Source: Campylobacteraceae bacterium
Lineage (GTDB): Bacteria; Campylobacterota; Campylobacteria; Campylobacterales; Campylobacteraceae
Direction: 5' to 3'
Length of the DNA: 64,000 nucleotides
Assembly: GCA_031268335.1 (NCBI GenBank)
Contig: JAIRXG010000006.1
Coordinates: forward strand, 155,351-219,350
Under the pieces are notes generated by a model. It worked only from the letters and a program-made list of their open reading frames with translations. It was not told the DNA's origin and searched no databases. This document shows positions 10,737 to 29,024 of the stretch, one piece after another (the stretch's first letter is position 1; each line of letters opens with the position of its first letter). The position numbers and the translations under genes are program-made.

Positions 10737-10813
10737 GCGGGAATAGCTCAGTTGGCTAGAGCATCAGCCTTCCAAGCTGAGGGTCGCGGGTTCGAGTCCC
10801 GTTTCCCGCTCCA
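10737..10813 (+). tRNA. tRNA-Gly (TCC)
   Basis: Cloverleaf with acceptor GCGGGAA / TTCCCGC, anticodon TCC in CTTCCAA, T loop TTCGAGT and encoded CCA. It lies 10 nt after tRNA-Tyr and is probably co-transcribed. Confidence 0.95.
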
Positions 10814-11024
10814 AAATTTTTTTGGCGCGTTTTAATCTACTTTTGAAAATTTAAAGGTTTATTGAAACTCTCTGGAAAGCGGCGCATTTTGACTGGGAGC
10901 TGTTGAATAAACTTCATTGTTACTTCAACTAAAACTCATAGACATTGCTGATTTTTAGAATTTTTATAATCATATTGTAATAATAATTTGAGTATAATCA
11001 TTCTCTTTGATAAAAAAGACCGCT

Positions 11025-11099
<75 letters not shown>

Positions 11100-11102
11100 G
11101 TT

Positions 11103-11132
11103 ACTTCATGTAAAGTTTTACATGTGTGAAGT
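11103..11132 (+). repeat. Imperfect hairpin in the tuf leader
   Basis: Arms ACTTCATGTAAA (11103-11114) and TTTACAT..TGAAGT (11117-11132), with a 3-nt bulge and a short T run after. It sits between tRNA-Thr and tuf, so it may end the tRNA transcript or attenuate read-through into tuf. The second arm contains the ACATGT palindrome that recurs across the window. Confidence 0.45.
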
Positions 11133-11215
11133 TTTAAGCTGATTTTAGGCTTTTATTGAATTTATTAAAATTTATGATTTAAAAAAATCAAAATCTAAAA
11201 GTACGGAGGAAGAAG

Positions 11216-12412
11216 ATGGCTAAAGAAAAATTTACTAGAAATAAGCCACACGTAAACATAGGCACTATCGGTCACGTTGATCATGGTAAAACTACATTGA
11301 CAGCCGCTATTTCAGGTGTTTTGGCAACCAAAGGTCTTGCTGAACTCAGAGATTACGATAAAATTGACAACGCTCCTGAAGAAAAAGAGCGCGGTATTAC
11401 AATCGCTACATCTCACATTGAGTACGAGACTGAGAATCGCCATTATGCGCACGTTGATTGTCCGGGACACGCCGATTATGTTAAAAACATGATTACAGGT
11501 GCGGCTCAAATGGACGGAGCTATACTTGTAGTTGCTGCAACAGACGGCAAAATGCCTCAAACAAGCGAACACGTTTTGCTTGCTCGTCAAGTAGGCGTTC
11601 CATACATTGTGGTATTTTTAAATAAAGCTGACATTGCTGATGCCGATCTTATAGAATTAGTAGATATGGAGATAAGAGAGCTTCTTAGCGAATATGGTTT
11701 TCCAGGAGACGATACTCCTATCATTACAGGTTCTGCTCTTAAAGCTCTTGAAGAGGCAAAATCAGGCAAAGTAGGCGAATGGGGTCAAAAAGTTCTTGAT
11801 TTAATGGCTGCAGTTGACAGCTTTATCCCAACTCCTATAAGAGATACGGATAAAGATTTCTTGATGCCTATAGAAGACGTTTTTTCTATCTCCGGACGCG
11901 GTACGGTTGTTACGGGACGTATTGAAAAAGGTGTTGTAAAAATCGGCGATACCATAGAAATTATCGGTATTAGACCTACCCAAACTACAACAGTTACCGG
12001 CATTGAGATGTTTAGAAAAGAGATGGAACAAGGTGAAGCAGGTGATAACTGCGGTATTCTTTTAAGAGGTACTAAAAAAGAAGACGTTGAACGCGGTATG
12101 GTTTTGGCTAAACCAAAATCTATCACTCCACATACAGAGTTTGAAGGTGAAGTTTATATCTTAACCAAAGAAGAGGGTGGACGTCATACTCCGTTCTTTA
12201 ACAACTATAGACCGCAATTTTATGTAAGAACAACAGACGTAACGGGTTCAATTACGCTTCCAAGCGGCATTGAGATGGTTATGCCAGGCGATAACGTAAA
12301 AATAAAAGTAACTCTTTTAGCGCCTATAGCTCTTGAAGAAGGAACCAGATTTGCTATCCGTGAAGGCGGACACACAGTAGGTTCAGGCGTCGTATCTAAA
12401 ATTGTTAAATAA
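11216..12412 (+). CDS. tuf: Elongation factor Tu
   Basis: A 398-aa GTPase that brings aminoacyl-tRNA to the ribosomal A site. G motifs seen are [10 protein letters not shown] (P loop), DCPGHADYV and [10 protein letters not shown], followed by beta-barrel domains II and III. The start ATG has a GGAGGA site just upstream. It is preceded by four tRNA genes and followed by rpmG, tRNA-Trp, secE and nusG, the conserved tufB-type order. A short hairpin after the stop may lower read-through. Confidence 0.99.
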   Translation: MAKEKFTRNKPHVNIGTIGHVDHGKTTLTAAISGVLATKGLAELRDYDKIDNAPEEKERGITIATSHIEYETENRHYAHVDCPGHADYVKNMITGAAQMDGAILVVAATDGKMPQTSEHVLLARQVGVPYIVVFLNKADIADADLIELVDMEIRELLSEYGFPGDDTPIITGSALKALEEAKSGKVGEWGQKVLDLMAAVDSFIPTPIRDTDKDFLMPIEDVFSISGRGTVVTGRIEKGVVKIGDTIEIIGIRPTQTTTVTGIEMFRKEMEQGEAGDNCGILLRGTKKEDVERGMVLAKPKSITPHTEFEGEVYILTKEEGGRHTPFFNNYRPQFYVRTTDVTGSITLPSGIEMVMPGDNVKIKVTLLAPIALEEGTRFAIREGGHTVGSGVVSKIVK

Positions 12413-12419
12413 TAATTCG

Positions 12420-12443
12420 CGAGAGAAATTCTCTCGTGATTTT
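12420..12443 (+). terminator. Weak terminator/attenuator after tuf
   Basis: CGAGAGAA / TTCTCTCG hairpin (12420-12436), then TGATTTTT. The stem is short and the next gene is only 15 nt on, so partial termination with read-through into rpmG is likely. Confidence 0.5.
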
Positions 12444-12457
12444 TAAAAAGGTATTTC

Positions 12458-12631
12458 ATGGCTAAAAGTAGTAGTAGAATTAAAATAGGTTTGAAGTGTT
12501 CCGAGAGTGGAGACATTAACTATACGACTACCAAGAATAGTAAAACATCAACAGAGAAGGTAGAAGCAAAAAAATACTGCCCTCGTCTTAAAAAACATAC
12601 TGTTCACAAAGAAGTTAAATTAAAAAGTTAA
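12458..12631 (+). CDS. rpmG: Ribosomal protein bL33
   Basis: A 57-aa basic protein of the large subunit, too short for a usual ORF cutoff. It reads [18 protein letters not shown] and ends with [18 protein letters not shown], the bL33 signature. Of the four zinc-ribbon cysteine positions only C14 and C42 remain (CSES and CPRL), so it is probably a zinc-independent or mixed form. AAAGG lies about 7 nt upstream of the ATG. It sits between tuf and tRNA-Trp, the standard place. Confidence 0.93.
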   Translation: MAKSSSRIKIGLKCSESGDINYTTTKNSKTSTEKVEAKKYCPRLKKHTVHKEVKLKS

Positions 12632-12657
12632 ATCCACTTAGAAGGATTTAACCTTTT

Positions 12658-12733
12658 AGGGTAGTAGCTCCAACGGTAGAGCGTCGGTCTCCAAAACCGC
12701 AGGTTGGGGGTTCGAATCCCTCCTACCCTGCCA
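12658..12733 (+). tRNA. tRNA-Trp (CCA)
   Basis: Cloverleaf with acceptor AGGGTAG / CTACCCT, anticodon CCA in CTCCAAA, T loop TTCGAAT, discriminator G and encoded CCA. It lies between rpmG and secE as in many bacteria. Confidence 0.96.
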
Positions 12734-12762
12734 TTAAAGGTTTGAGCTGAAGGTTTGTAATT

Positions 12763-12942
12763 ATGGAAAAGTTTATAAGTTATATTAAAAACTCAAGAAG
12801 TGAGCTTGGAAAAGTTATATTTCCGACAAAAGAGCAAGTAAGAAATGCGTTTGTTTCGGTATTTATTGTGGTAACTATCATATCATTGTTTCTGGCTCTT
12901 ATTGATGTTATTATGTCGTTTGTCATTAAAGGCATTTTATGA
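12763..12942 (+). CDS. secE: Preprotein translocase subunit SecE
   Basis: A 59-aa single-span SecE of the short type. The N-terminal amphipathic part (MEKFISYIKNSRSELGKVIF) carries the conserved ELxKVxFPT-like segment. One membrane helix follows at about residues 31-55. SecE stabilises SecY in the Sec translocon. AAGG lies upstream of the ATG. The stop overlaps the nusG start (ATGA), so the two are coupled. Confidence 0.95.
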   Translation: MEKFISYIKNSRSELGKVIFPTKEQVRNAFVSVFIVVTIISLFLALIDVIMSFVIKGIL

Positions 12943-13469
12943 ATCATAAATGGTATGCTATTCAAACATATGCCGGTAGCGAACAAAGCGTTAAACGCGC
13001 AATAGAAACATTGGTCAAAGATCATGGAATTGCGGATAAATTAGATGGAATCATTGTTCCTACCGAAGATGTGATAGAGGTAAAAAACGGCAAAAAAAAG
13101 ATAAGCGAAAGAAGCCTCTATTCCGGATATGTATTTGCCAACCTTGATTTGGATACGGATTTGTGGCATAAGATTCAATCTTTGCCAAGAGTAAGCCGCT
13201 TTATCGGTGAATCAAAAAAGCCGACCCCGCTTAGTCAAAAAGATATCTCTTTAATTTTGGAAAAAGCCGAGAAAAAAGGTGCTCCTAAACCTAAAATATC
13301 ATTTGATGACGGAGAAAGCGTACGAATAACAGAAGGTCCCTTTGCAAATTTTACAGGCATAGTTGAAGAGTATGACATGGAACATGGAAAACTTCGTTTA
13401 AATGTGTCTATATTTGGAAGAAGCACGCCGGTAGAGATTCTCTACTCGCAAGTTGAAAAAATAGTGTAA
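12939..13469 (+). CDS. nusG: Transcription termination/antitermination protein NusG
   Basis: A 176-aa NusG. The N-terminal NGN domain starts [15 protein letters not shown], which contacts RNA polymerase. A linker leads to a C-terminal KOW domain with the signature [20 protein letters not shown]. It couples transcription with translation and Rho. It overlaps secE by 4 nt and is followed 17 nt later by rplK. Confidence 0.98.
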   Translation: MNHKWYAIQTYAGSEQSVKRAIETLVKDHGIADKLDGIIVPTEDVIEVKNGKKKISERSLYSGYVFANLDLDTDLWHKIQSLPRVSRFIGESKKPTPLSQKDISLILEKAEKKGAPKPKISFDDGESVRITEGPFANFTGIVEEYDMEHGKLRLNVSIFGRSTPVEILYSQVEKIV

Positions 13470-13486
13470 TTATAAGGAAAATAAAA

Positions 13487-13912
13487 ATGGCAAAGAAAGT
13501 AGTTGGCGAAATCAAACTGCAAATAGCGGCAGGCAAAGCGACTCCAACGCCTCCGGTAGGTCCGGCTCTTGGTCAACGCGGCGTTAATATTATGGAGTTT
13601 TGTAAAGCTTTTAATGAAAGAACAAGAGATTTGGCAGGGTTTAATATACCTGTTATAATTACGGTATATGCTGATAAAAGTTTTACTTTTATTACAAAAC
13701 AACCTCCTGCAACGGATCTAATCAAAAAAGCGGCAGGCATAACAAAAGGTTCTGATAACCCGTTAAAAAATAAAGTTTCAAAAATAACAAAAGCACAGGT
13801 TCTTGAAATAGTAGATAGAAAGATAGCCGATCTTAATACGACAGACAAAGAGCAGGCTGCGAAAATTATTGCCGGTTCTGCAAGAAGTATCGGTATAGAA
13901 GTAGTAGATTAA
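13487..13912 (+). CDS. rplK: Ribosomal protein uL11
   Basis: A 141-aa stalk-base protein of the large subunit. The N-terminal domain has the conserved proline-rich [19 protein letters not shown], and the C-terminal RNA-binding domain contacts the GTPase-associated centre of 23S rRNA. AAGGA lies 9 nt upstream of the ATG. It sits in the nusG-rplK-rplA order. Confidence 0.98.
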   Translation: MAKKVVGEIKLQIAAGKATPTPPVGPALGQRGVNIMEFCKAFNERTRDLAGFNIPVIITVYADKSFTFITKQPPATDLIKKAAGITKGSDNPLKNKVSKITKAQVLEIVDRKIADLNTTDKEQAAKIIAGSARSIGIEVVD

Positions 13913-13963
13913 TACCCTTCACCGTCGGGGCAAGGCGGAAGCACATAATATGCGGAGATAAAA

Positions 13964-14668
13964 ATGGCAAAAAAGGTTTCAAAAAGATTTAAAGAACTAC
14001 TTGCAAAAGTTGATACTAACAAAGAGTACTCTTTGCAAGAAGCAGTAAAAACGGTAAAAAATTTAAAATCGGCAAAGTTTGACGAAACTATAGAAATAGC
14101 GTTAAAGTTAAATGTTGATCCGCGTCATGCCGATCAAATGGTTAGAGGTTCTGTAATATTGCCGGCTGGTACTGGTAAAAGCGTACGCGTAGCCGTTATA
14201 GCAAAAGATGTTAAAGCGGACGAAGCTAAAAATGCAGGAGCCGATATAGTTGGCGCTGAGGATTTGATAGATAATATAAGCAAAGGAATTTTCAATTTTG
14301 ATGTTTTGATTGCTACGCCAAATCTTATGGGTTTAGTAGGTAAAGTCGGACGTCTTTTGGGTCCTAAAGGTTTAATGCCAAATCCAAAAACAGGCACCGT
14401 TACAATGGATGTTGCAAAAGCTGTTGAAAATGCAAAAGGCGGACAAGTGAATTTCCGTGTTGATAAACAAGGAAATATACATGCAGGTGTCGGCAAAGTA
14501 AGTTTTAATGAAGAGCAGATTGGGGATAATCTTTTTGCATTTATTAAAGCTATCAACAAACAAAAACCTTCAGCTGCAAAAGGAAGATATATAAAATCAG
14601 CAGCACTTTCGCTAACTATGAGCCCATCTGTTAATTTGGAAACTCAAGAATTGATGGATTTGAGATAA
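13964..14668 (+). CDS. rplA: Ribosomal protein uL1
   Basis: A 234-aa L1-stalk protein and translational repressor in many bacteria. Signature segments are [16 protein letters not shown] and [19 protein letters not shown]. The 51-nt gap after rplK is GC-richer than its surroundings (CGTCGGGGCAAGGCGGAAGC) and might hold a structured leader. The gene normally next in this operon is rplJ, but here an AmiS/UreI-like gene comes between. Confidence 0.98.
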   Translation: MAKKVSKRFKELLAKVDTNKEYSLQEAVKTVKNLKSAKFDETIEIALKLNVDPRHADQMVRGSVILPAGTGKSVRVAVIAKDVKADEAKNAGADIVGAEDLIDNISKGIFNFDVLIATPNLMGLVGKVGRLLGPKGLMPNPKTGTVTMDVAKAVENAKGGQVNFRVDKQGNIHAGVGKVSFNEEQIGDNLFAFIKAINKQKPSAAKGRYIKSAALSLTMSPSVNLETQELMDLR

Positions 14669-14720
14669 TTATAGAATAGTTTTGCAGGTTTGAATATCAA
14701 GATATAATTTAAGGAAAATA

Positions 14721-15230
14721 ATGGGGCTTTTAGGAGTTTATCTTTTATTTGTGAGTATTGCTCTAATAAGCAATGGAGTGGCCGCTCTTTCTAAAATAGA
14801 TTTTAAAAGCGCGTCATTTATAAATATTATTACAGGTCTTATTATTGTCACAGGCAGTTTTATTATGCTTATGCGTGCTGATCTTAATGATACGATGGCT
14901 TTTAATAATATAGCCGCAGGCTTTTTATTTGGTTTTACATATATATTCATAGCAGCTAATTATTTACTAAAACTCGATGTGCGCTCTTTTGGCTGGTATA
15001 GCCTTTGCGTTGCTATTTTTGCAGTAATTAGCTCGATAGCTTGTTTCAATGCCAATATTATTGGTATGGGTATCCTGTGGTTAGCATGGGCATTTTTGTG
15101 GTTGGAAGGTTTTTTAGAGTTGGCGATGGGTTTTAAAAAACTCGGCAAACTATTTCCGTATCTAAGTATTGCGGAAGGAATTTTTGCGGCGGGGCTTCCG
15201 AGCATTTTGATGCTTTTTGCAATATGGTGA
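14721..15230 (+). CDS. AmiS/UreI family urea/amide channel, histidine-free
   Basis: A 169-aa six-helix membrane protein of the AmiS/UreI family, which moves urea or short amides across the inner membrane. Family hallmarks are ALISNGVAALSKID near the N-terminus, GFLFGFTYIFIAANYLLKLD, FGWYSLCVAI, and ILWLAWAFLWLEGFLE plus FPYLSIAEGIFAAGLPS at the end. Unlike Helicobacter UreI, the first periplasmic loop is only about ten residues long. The whole protein contains no histidine, so the histidine-based acid gating of H. pylori UreI cannot apply. Start ATG with AAGGA upstream. It is wedged between rplA and rplJ; no urease or amidase gene is nearby. Confidence 0.88.
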   Translation: MGLLGVYLLFVSIALISNGVAALSKIDFKSASFINIITGLIIVTGSFIMLMRADLNDTMAFNNIAAGFLFGFTYIFIAANYLLKLDVRSFGWYSLCVAIFAVISSIACFNANIIGMGILWLAWAFLWLEGFLELAMGFKKLGKLFPYLSIAEGIFAAGLPSILMLFAIW

Positions 15231-15286
15231 GAAAATTATAAAAAATCGATCCATAGCTATACTACATGTGAGAATTTATCTTTGAT

Positions 15287-15362
15287 TGGAGACAGCAGAG
15301 GCGTAAGCTTAATTCAAGAATTTCCTCTTGGCTCTACTTGAAATCACCCGGTCAGAAAGGAG
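15287..15362 (+). promoter_or_regulatory. L10-type ribosomal protein leader
   Basis: The RNA just before rplJ contains GACAGCAGAGG (from 15291), GCTTAAT (15307-15313) and CCTCTTGG (15324-15331). This is the order and near-sequence of the autoregulatory L10 leader that binds the L10-L7/L12 complex to repress rplJL translation. I recognise it from motif order; a covariance-model search was not possible. Confidence 0.65.
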
Positions 15363-15367
15363 AAGAA

Positions 15368-15856
15368 GTGACAAAAGACGAAAAAGTTAAACTTGTAAGC
15401 GAGCTTACGGAAGAGTTTAAAACCTCCGAAGCAATAGTAGTTTGTAACTATAAAGGCTTAAATGTAAAAACTATCGAGCTGTTAAGAAACAAAGCAAGGG
15501 CTGCGAATGTTAAAGTGCAAGTAATCAAAAATGCACTTGCTGCTATAGCTGCTAAAAATGCCGATATAAGCGATTTAGGACTAAAAGATACAAATATTTT
15601 TGTTTGGGGCAGCGATCAGCTTGCGGTAAGCAAAGTTGTAATGAATTTCAAAAAAGGAATTGATTCGGAAGCTTTTGCTATCAGAACTGCTTTTATTGAT
15701 GGTTCTAAAGCTGATGCTTCTAAAGTAGAAGTACTTGCAACTATACCATCGCGCGAAGAGCTTATTGCTATGTTATTACAAGTCTGGAATGCGCCGATTA
15801 CAAATTTTGTTGTCGGTTTGGATGCTCTTAGAGCTAAAAAAGAACAATCAGCATAA
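15368..15856 (+). CDS. rplJ: Ribosomal protein uL10
   Basis: A 162-aa stalk protein that anchors L7/L12 to the ribosome. The start is GTG at 15368 (protein begins with M(V)[16 protein letters not shown]), with AAAGGAG 6 nt upstream. A frame-consistent ATG 30 nt earlier lies in the leader and adds ten non-family residues. The C-terminal helix carries the L12-binding region. The L10-type leader precedes it and rplL follows by 30 nt. Confidence 0.96.
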   Translation: MTKDEKVKLVSELTEEFKTSEAIVVCNYKGLNVKTIELLRNKARAANVKVQVIKNALAAIAAKNADISDLGLKDTNIFVWGSDQLAVSKVVMNFKKGIDSEAFAIRTAFIDGSKADASKVEVLATIPSREELIAMLLQVWNAPITNFVVGLDALRAKKEQSA

Positions 15857-15886
15857 TTTAAATTATGAAATGGGAGAATTAAAAAA

Positions 15887-16264
15887 ATGGCAATTACTAA
15901 AGAAGATGTTTTAGAGTTTATTTCTAACTTAAGCGTATTAGAACTTAGTGAACTTGTAAAAGAGTTCGAGACGAAATTCGGCGTATCGGCGACTCCGGTT
16001 GTTGTAGCAGGTGCCGGCGCAGCAGCAAGTGGCGCAGCAGCAGTTGAAGAAAAAACTGAATTCAATGTTGTGCTTTTAGATGCAGGCGCTAATAAAATCA
16101 ATGTTATAAAAGCTGTAAGAGCTCTTACGGGTCTTGGTCTTAAAGAGGCTAAAGATGCAACCGAAAAGACTCCTTCAACAATTAAAGAAGCTGTTAGCAA
16201 AGCTGACGCTGAAGAGGCTAAAAAACAGCTTGAAGAAGCTGGCGCTAAAGTCGAGCTTAAGTAG
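15887..16264 (+). CDS. rplL: Ribosomal protein bL12 (L7/L12)
   Basis: A 125-aa stalk protein, present in several copies, that recruits translational GTPases. It has an N-terminal dimerisation domain ([20 protein letters not shown]), an alanine-rich hinge at about residues 42-54, and a globular C-terminal domain with the conserved [20 protein letters not shown] and [19 protein letters not shown] lies upstream of the ATG. A strong hairpin follows the stop. Confidence 0.98.
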   Translation: MAITKEDVLEFISNLSVLELSELVKEFETKFGVSATPVVVAGAGAAASGAAAVEEKTEFNVVLLDAGANKINVIKAVRALTGLGLKEAKDATEKTPSTIKEAVSKADAEEAKKQLEEAGAKVELK

Positions 16265-16287
16265 TTTTGTTTACAAATGGAAAACAG

Positions 16288-16318
16288 CAAGAGGGGGTTT
16301 TGATCCCCTCTTGTTTTA
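16288..16318 (+). terminator. Terminator/attenuator between rplL and rpoB
   Basis: CAAGAGGGG / CCCCTCTTG, a 9-bp GC-rich stem with an 8-nt loop, followed by TTTTA. This is the place of the partial rplL-rpoBC attenuator in many bacteria, which lowers polymerase expression relative to ribosomal proteins. Confidence 0.75.
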
Positions 16319-16384
16319 TGCTAATAAGTTTTGCCTATATGGCAATTACTACAATTTCTTTTCAAAAATTTTATTGCGAGGTAA

Positions 16385-25044
<8,660 letters not shown>

Positions 25045-25050
25045 AGTGAG

Positions 25051-25086
25051 AGGTTAAATTAAGAAATCTTAATTTAACCTTTTTTT
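25051..25086 (+). terminator. Intrinsic terminator of rpoC
   Basis: A 13-bp perfect stem AGGTTAAATTAAG / CTTAATTTAACCT with a 4-nt loop, directly followed by an unbroken T run, begins 7 nt after the rpoC stop. Clear end of the rpoBC unit. Confidence 0.92.
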
Positions 25087-25088
25087 AA

Positions 25089-25135
25089 GTGATTTTTAAA
25101 TAAAATCACACGTATTTTTCGCTTTGGAAAAATAC
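25089..25135 (+). promoter_or_regulatory. Two tandem hairpins in the rpsL leader
   Basis: GTGATTTT / AAAATCAC (25089-25109, 5-nt loop) and GTATTTTT / AAAAATAC (25112-25135, 8-nt loop) stand side by side between the rpoC terminator and rpsL. They could be a leader for autoregulation of the str genes by a ribosomal protein, or a promoter region with chance symmetry. Function is inferred only from position. Confidence 0.35.
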
Positions 25136-25161
25136 TATTAATTTTTAAAAAAGGAAACAGT

Positions 25162-25545
25162 GTGCCTACTATTAATCAGTTGGTAAGAAAAGAGCGCGAA
25201 AAAGCTGTAAAAAAGTCCAAATCGCCTGCTCTCAAACAATGTCCGCAAAGACGAGGCGTTTGCACAAAGGTTTACACTACTACGCCAAAAAAACCTAACT
25301 CAGCACTTCGTAAAGTTGCCAAGGTGAGACTCACCAGCGGTTTTGAAGTGATAAGTTATATTGGCGGCGAGGGTCATAATCTCCAAGAACATGCAATAGT
25401 GCTTGTTAGAGGAGGTAGAGTAAAAGACTTACCGGGCGTTAAATATCACATTGTGCGCGGTGCGCTTGATACGGCTGGTGTTGCAAACAGAAAAGTAAGC
25501 CGAAGCAAATACGGTACTAAAAAACCAAAAGCAGCGGCTAAATAA
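25162..25545 (+). CDS. rpsL: Ribosomal protein uS12
   Basis: A 127-aa decoding-centre protein. The conserved segments [20 protein letters not shown] and [13 protein letters not shown] show lysines at the classical streptomycin positions, so the wild-type state is expected. The start is GTG (protein begins [12 protein letters not shown]), with AAGGA 7 nt upstream. First gene of the rpsL-rpsG-fusA operon. Confidence 0.98.
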   Translation: MPTINQLVRKEREKAVKKSKSPALKQCPQRRGVCTKVYTTTPKKPNSALRKVAKVRLTSGFEVISYIGGEGHNLQEHAIVLVRGGRVKDLPGVKYHIVRGALDTAGVANRKVSRSKYGTKKPKAAAK

Positions 25546-25625
25546 CTAAATTCAAGTAAATTTAAACACAGGCATTGCCATCAGAATTTGGGCATAGTTT
25601 GAGTAAAATTGCTTAATCAATTTGA

Positions 25626-26105
<480 letters not shown>

Positions 26106-26111
26106 AAATGC

Positions 26112-26137
26112 AAAGCGGTTTTTAAACCGCTTTTCTT
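26112..26137 (+). terminator. Hairpin between rpsG and fusA
   Basis: AAAGCGGTTT / AAACCGCTTT, a 10-bp stem with a minimal loop, followed by TCTT, directly after the rpsG stop. Probably a partial terminator or processing site inside the operon. Confidence 0.55.
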
Positions 26138-26171
26138 GCAAAGAATTTAAAATAAAATTAAGGACTGACAG

Positions 26172-28250
26172 ATGGCAAGAAAAACTCCAATAGAAAGAGT
26201 CAGAAATATCGGAATTGCAGCACATATTGACGCAGGTAAAACTACAACAACAGAACGTATTTTATACTACACGGGTATGTCTCATAAAATCGGCGAAGTT
26301 CATGACGGCGCTGCCACAACGGACTGGATGGAGCAAGAAAAAGAGAGAGGCATCACGATAACTTCGGCTGCTGTGACATGCGTATGGAAAGATTATCAAG
26401 TAAATGTTATAGACACTCCGGGTCACGTTGACTTTACCATAGAAGTTGAGCGTTCTATGCGTGTACTTGATGGTGCTGTTGCTGTATTTTGCGCCGTGGG
26501 CGGCGTTCAGCCTCAATCTGAAACCGTTTGGAGGCAAGCTAACAGATATCATGTGCCAAGAATGGTATATGTAAACAAAATGGACAGAGTCGGTGCGGAT
26601 TTTTACAAAGTCGAAAAACAGATAAAAGATAGACTAAAATCAAACCCTGTTCCCATCCAAATTCCAATTGGCGCGGAAGACAACTTCAAAGGCGTTATAG
26701 ATTTGGTTGAAATGAGAGCTCTTGTTTGGGAAGATGAAGCCTCTTTAGGTTCAAAATATGAAGTTGAAGAGATACCTGCAAATTTGCTTGATAAAGCCAA
26801 AGAATATAGAGATAAACTTATCGAAGCTGTTGCCGAGACGAGCGAAGAATTGATGGAAAAATATCTTAGCGGCGAAGAACTTAGCATAGCCGAGATAAAA
26901 GCTGGTCTAAAAACAGGATGTCACAATATGTCAATCGTTCCTATGACTTGCGGTACTTCATTTAAGAATAAAGGTATTCAACCAATGCTTGATGCAGTAG
27001 TTGATTATTTGCCTGCTCCTACCGAAGTTCAAGCTATAAAAGGTCAATATGAAGATGGTACGGAAACGACCGTAGACTCAACTGATAACGGCGAATTTGC
27101 CGCGCTTGCGTTTAAGATTATGACTGATCCGTTTGTAGGACAGCTTGCGTTTGTACGCGTTTATAGAGGCGTGCTTGAGAGCGGAAGTTATGCGCTTAAC
27201 ACAACAAAAGGCAAAAAAGAGAGAATAGGCCGTCTTCTTAGAATGCATGCAAATAAACGCGAAGAGATTAAAGAACTTTATGCTGGTGAGATAGGAACTG
27301 TGGTAGGTCTCAAAGATACGCTAACAGGCGATACTCTTGCGAGCGAAAAAGATAAAGTTATTTTGGAAAAGATGGAGTTTCCAAAACCTGTTATCTCTGT
27401 TGCCGTTGAGCCTAAGACAAAAGCGGATCAAGAGAAAATGGGTATAGCGCTTCAGAAATTGGCTCAAGAAGACCCATCTTTTAGAGTTGAAACGGATGAA
27501 GAGAGCGGACAAACTATTATTTCAGGTATGGGTGAGCTGCATCTTGAAATTATCGTAGATAGAATGTTAAGAGAATTTAAAGTGGAAGCCGAAGTAGGTC
27601 AGCCGCAAGTTGCTTATAGAGAGACTATAAGAAACTCTGTAAATCAAGAATATAAGTATGCAAAACAATCAGGCGGACGCGGTCAATATGGACATGTATT
27701 CTTAAAACTTGAGCCGTTAGAGCCTGGCAGCGGATATAAATTTATAAACGATATCAAAGGCGGCGTTGTACCGAAAGAGTATATACCAGCGGTTGATAAA
27801 GGTTGCCAAGAAGCGCTTCAAAGCGGTGTTCTTGCAGGATATCCGGTTGAAGATGTTCAAATTACATTATATGACGGAAGTTATCACGAAGTTGATTCGT
27901 CTGAAATGGCATTTAAACTCGCCGCTTCTATGGGTTTTAAAGAGGGTGCTAGAAAAGCAAACCCTGTGATTTTAGAACCTATTATGAAAGTTGAAGTTGA
28001 AACACCTGAAGATTTTATGGGCGATGTTATAGGCGATTTAAACAGACGCCGCGGACAAATTAACTCTATGGACGATAGAAGCGGACTTAAGATAGTAAAT
28101 GCGTTTTGCCCGCTTGCGACAATGTTTGGTTACTCAACCGACTTGAGAAGTCAAACGCAAGGCAGAGCAACATATAGTATGGAATTTGACCACTACCAAG
28201 AAGTTCCAAAAAATGTTTCCGAAGAGATAATTAAAAAGCGAAAAGGTTAA
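26172..28250 (+). CDS. fusA: Elongation factor G
   Basis: A 692-aa translocase GTPase. G motifs are [26 protein letters not shown] and NKMDR. The five-domain layout is complete, with domain IV containing [12 protein letters not shown]. Start ATG with AAGGA upstream. Last gene of the str operon; a perfect hairpin follows the stop. Confidence 0.99.
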   Translation: MARKTPIERVRNIGIAAHIDAGKTTTTERILYYTGMSHKIGEVHDGAATTDWMEQEKERGITITSAAVTCVWKDYQVNVIDTPGHVDFTIEVERSMRVLDGAVAVFCAVGGVQPQSETVWRQANRYHVPRMVYVNKMDRVGADFYKVEKQIKDRLKSNPVPIQIPIGAEDNFKGVIDLVEMRALVWEDEASLGSKYEVEEIPANLLDKAKEYRDKLIEAVAETSEELMEKYLSGEELSIAEIKAGLKTGCHNMSIVPMTCGTSFKNKGIQPMLDAVVDYLPAPTEVQAIKGQYEDGTETTVDSTDNGEFAALAFKIMTDPFVGQLAFVRVYRGVLESGSYALNTTKGKKERIGRLLRMHANKREEIKELYAGEIGTVVGLKDTLTGDTLASEKDKVILEKMEFPKPVISVAVEPKTKADQEKMGIALQKLAQEDPSFRVETDEESGQTIISGMGELHLEIIVDRMLREFKVEAEVGQPQVAYRETIRNSVNQEYKYAKQSGGRGQYGHVFLKLEPLEPGSGYKFINDIKGGVVPKEYIPAVDKGCQEALQSGVLAGYPVEDVQITLYDGSYHEVDSSEMAFKLAASMGFKEGARKANPVILEPIMKVEVETPEDFMGDVIGDLNRRRGQINSMDDRSGLKIVNAFCPLATMFGYSTDLRSQTQGRATYSMEFDHYQEVPKNVSEEIIKKRKG

Positions 28251-28257
28251 ATGAATA

Positions 28258-28282
28258 TTGAGGCTTGTTTTACAAGCCTCAA
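28258..28282. terminator. Hairpin after fusA
   Basis: An 11-bp perfect stem TTGAGGCTTGT / ACAAGCCTCAA with a 3-nt loop, 7 nt after the fusA stop. There is no T run on either strand, so termination strength is uncertain. It separates plus-strand fusA from the convergent accessory gene at 28335. Confidence 0.55.
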
Positions 28283-28334
28283 AACCTTTGAAATTTTTAC
28301 CGCGATAGCTCAAAATAAATAGTTTGTTAATATC

Positions 28335-29024
28335 TCAATCATCAAATTCTTTTAGCTTTACACGAAGTTCAGCGTTATTTTTTCCCCTGTGCATAATTTG
28401 AAAATGTTCAGGATATTTTTTCAAAATATCCCCCCAACTATTTCCACCATAGTTTTTTGAAATGTAATTTGGATTTTTATTTTTTAAATATGTTCCAATT
28501 CGCGCAACATAAGCAAATCCATCATCTTTTTTTATGGATACAATAGCATCTTTTAAAGTTCCAATCAAAAACTTTTCGTCATAATCATCGCTCTCTTTTT
28601 TGATTGGCAGTTCAATAAACACAGAACAAGCGTTTCTAAAAGATATATTTGTCTTTTTTTCACCAAAACCTATCATTTTAATCCCTCTGGATGTTACGGT
28701 TTGAGCTATGCTTGTGAAATCGCTGTCGCTTGAAACAATAGCTATAGCATCAACGATTTTCTCTTCGCATATTGCTTTCATAACGTCAATCGCTATTTCC
28801 ATATCGGAAGCATTTTTACTGTTCGTATTTTGCTGGACATGAACGGCTTTAATACCAAAATCATTCAGTTTATCATGATATTTATTCTGTTTGCTCCAAT
28901 TAGCATACGCTCTTTTTGATATTACTTTGCCATGAGAGGGTAATTCATTAAATATATCGTCCAAGTAGTCGCAACTTATATTTTCACAGTCAATAAAGAG
29001 AGCTATTTTGTTATCAGTACTCAT
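28335..29024 (-). CDS. NYN-domain putative RNase with LOTUS/OST-HTH-like C-terminus
   Basis: A 229-aa protein. The N-terminal NYN (PIN-like, LabA/DUF88) nuclease domain shows acidic metal-site residues at D12 (FIDCEN), D74/D80 (NASDMEIAID) and D100/D102 (SSDSDF). From about residue 148 a domain with LIGTLKDAIVSI, GFAYVARIGTYLKNKNP and SWGDILKKYPEHF matches the LOTUS/OST-HTH RNA-binding pattern. The ATG overlaps the stop of the gene before it (ATGA), with a strong AAGGAGGTG site, so the two are co-translated. A wrecked paralogue lies at 31588-31892. RNA cleavage is inferred from the family; the target is unknown. Confidence 0.85.
   Translation of the reverse strand: MSTDNKIALFIDCENISCDYLDDIFNELPSHGKVISKRAYANWSKQNKYHDKLNDFGIKAVHVQQNTNSKNASDMEIAIDVMKAICEEKIVDAIAIVSSDSDFTSIAQTVTSRGIKMIGFGEKKTNISFRNACSVFIELPIKKESDDYDEKFLIGTLKDAIVSIKKDDGFAYVARIGTYLKNKNPNYISKNYGGNSWGDILKKYPEHFQIMHRGKNNAELRVKLKEFDD

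Noticed and set aside
14669..14720. TATAAT at 14703-14708 as a promoter of the AmiS/UreI-like gene
   Set aside because: A start there would place the 5' end inside the ribosome site, and no -35 element at proper distance is seen.
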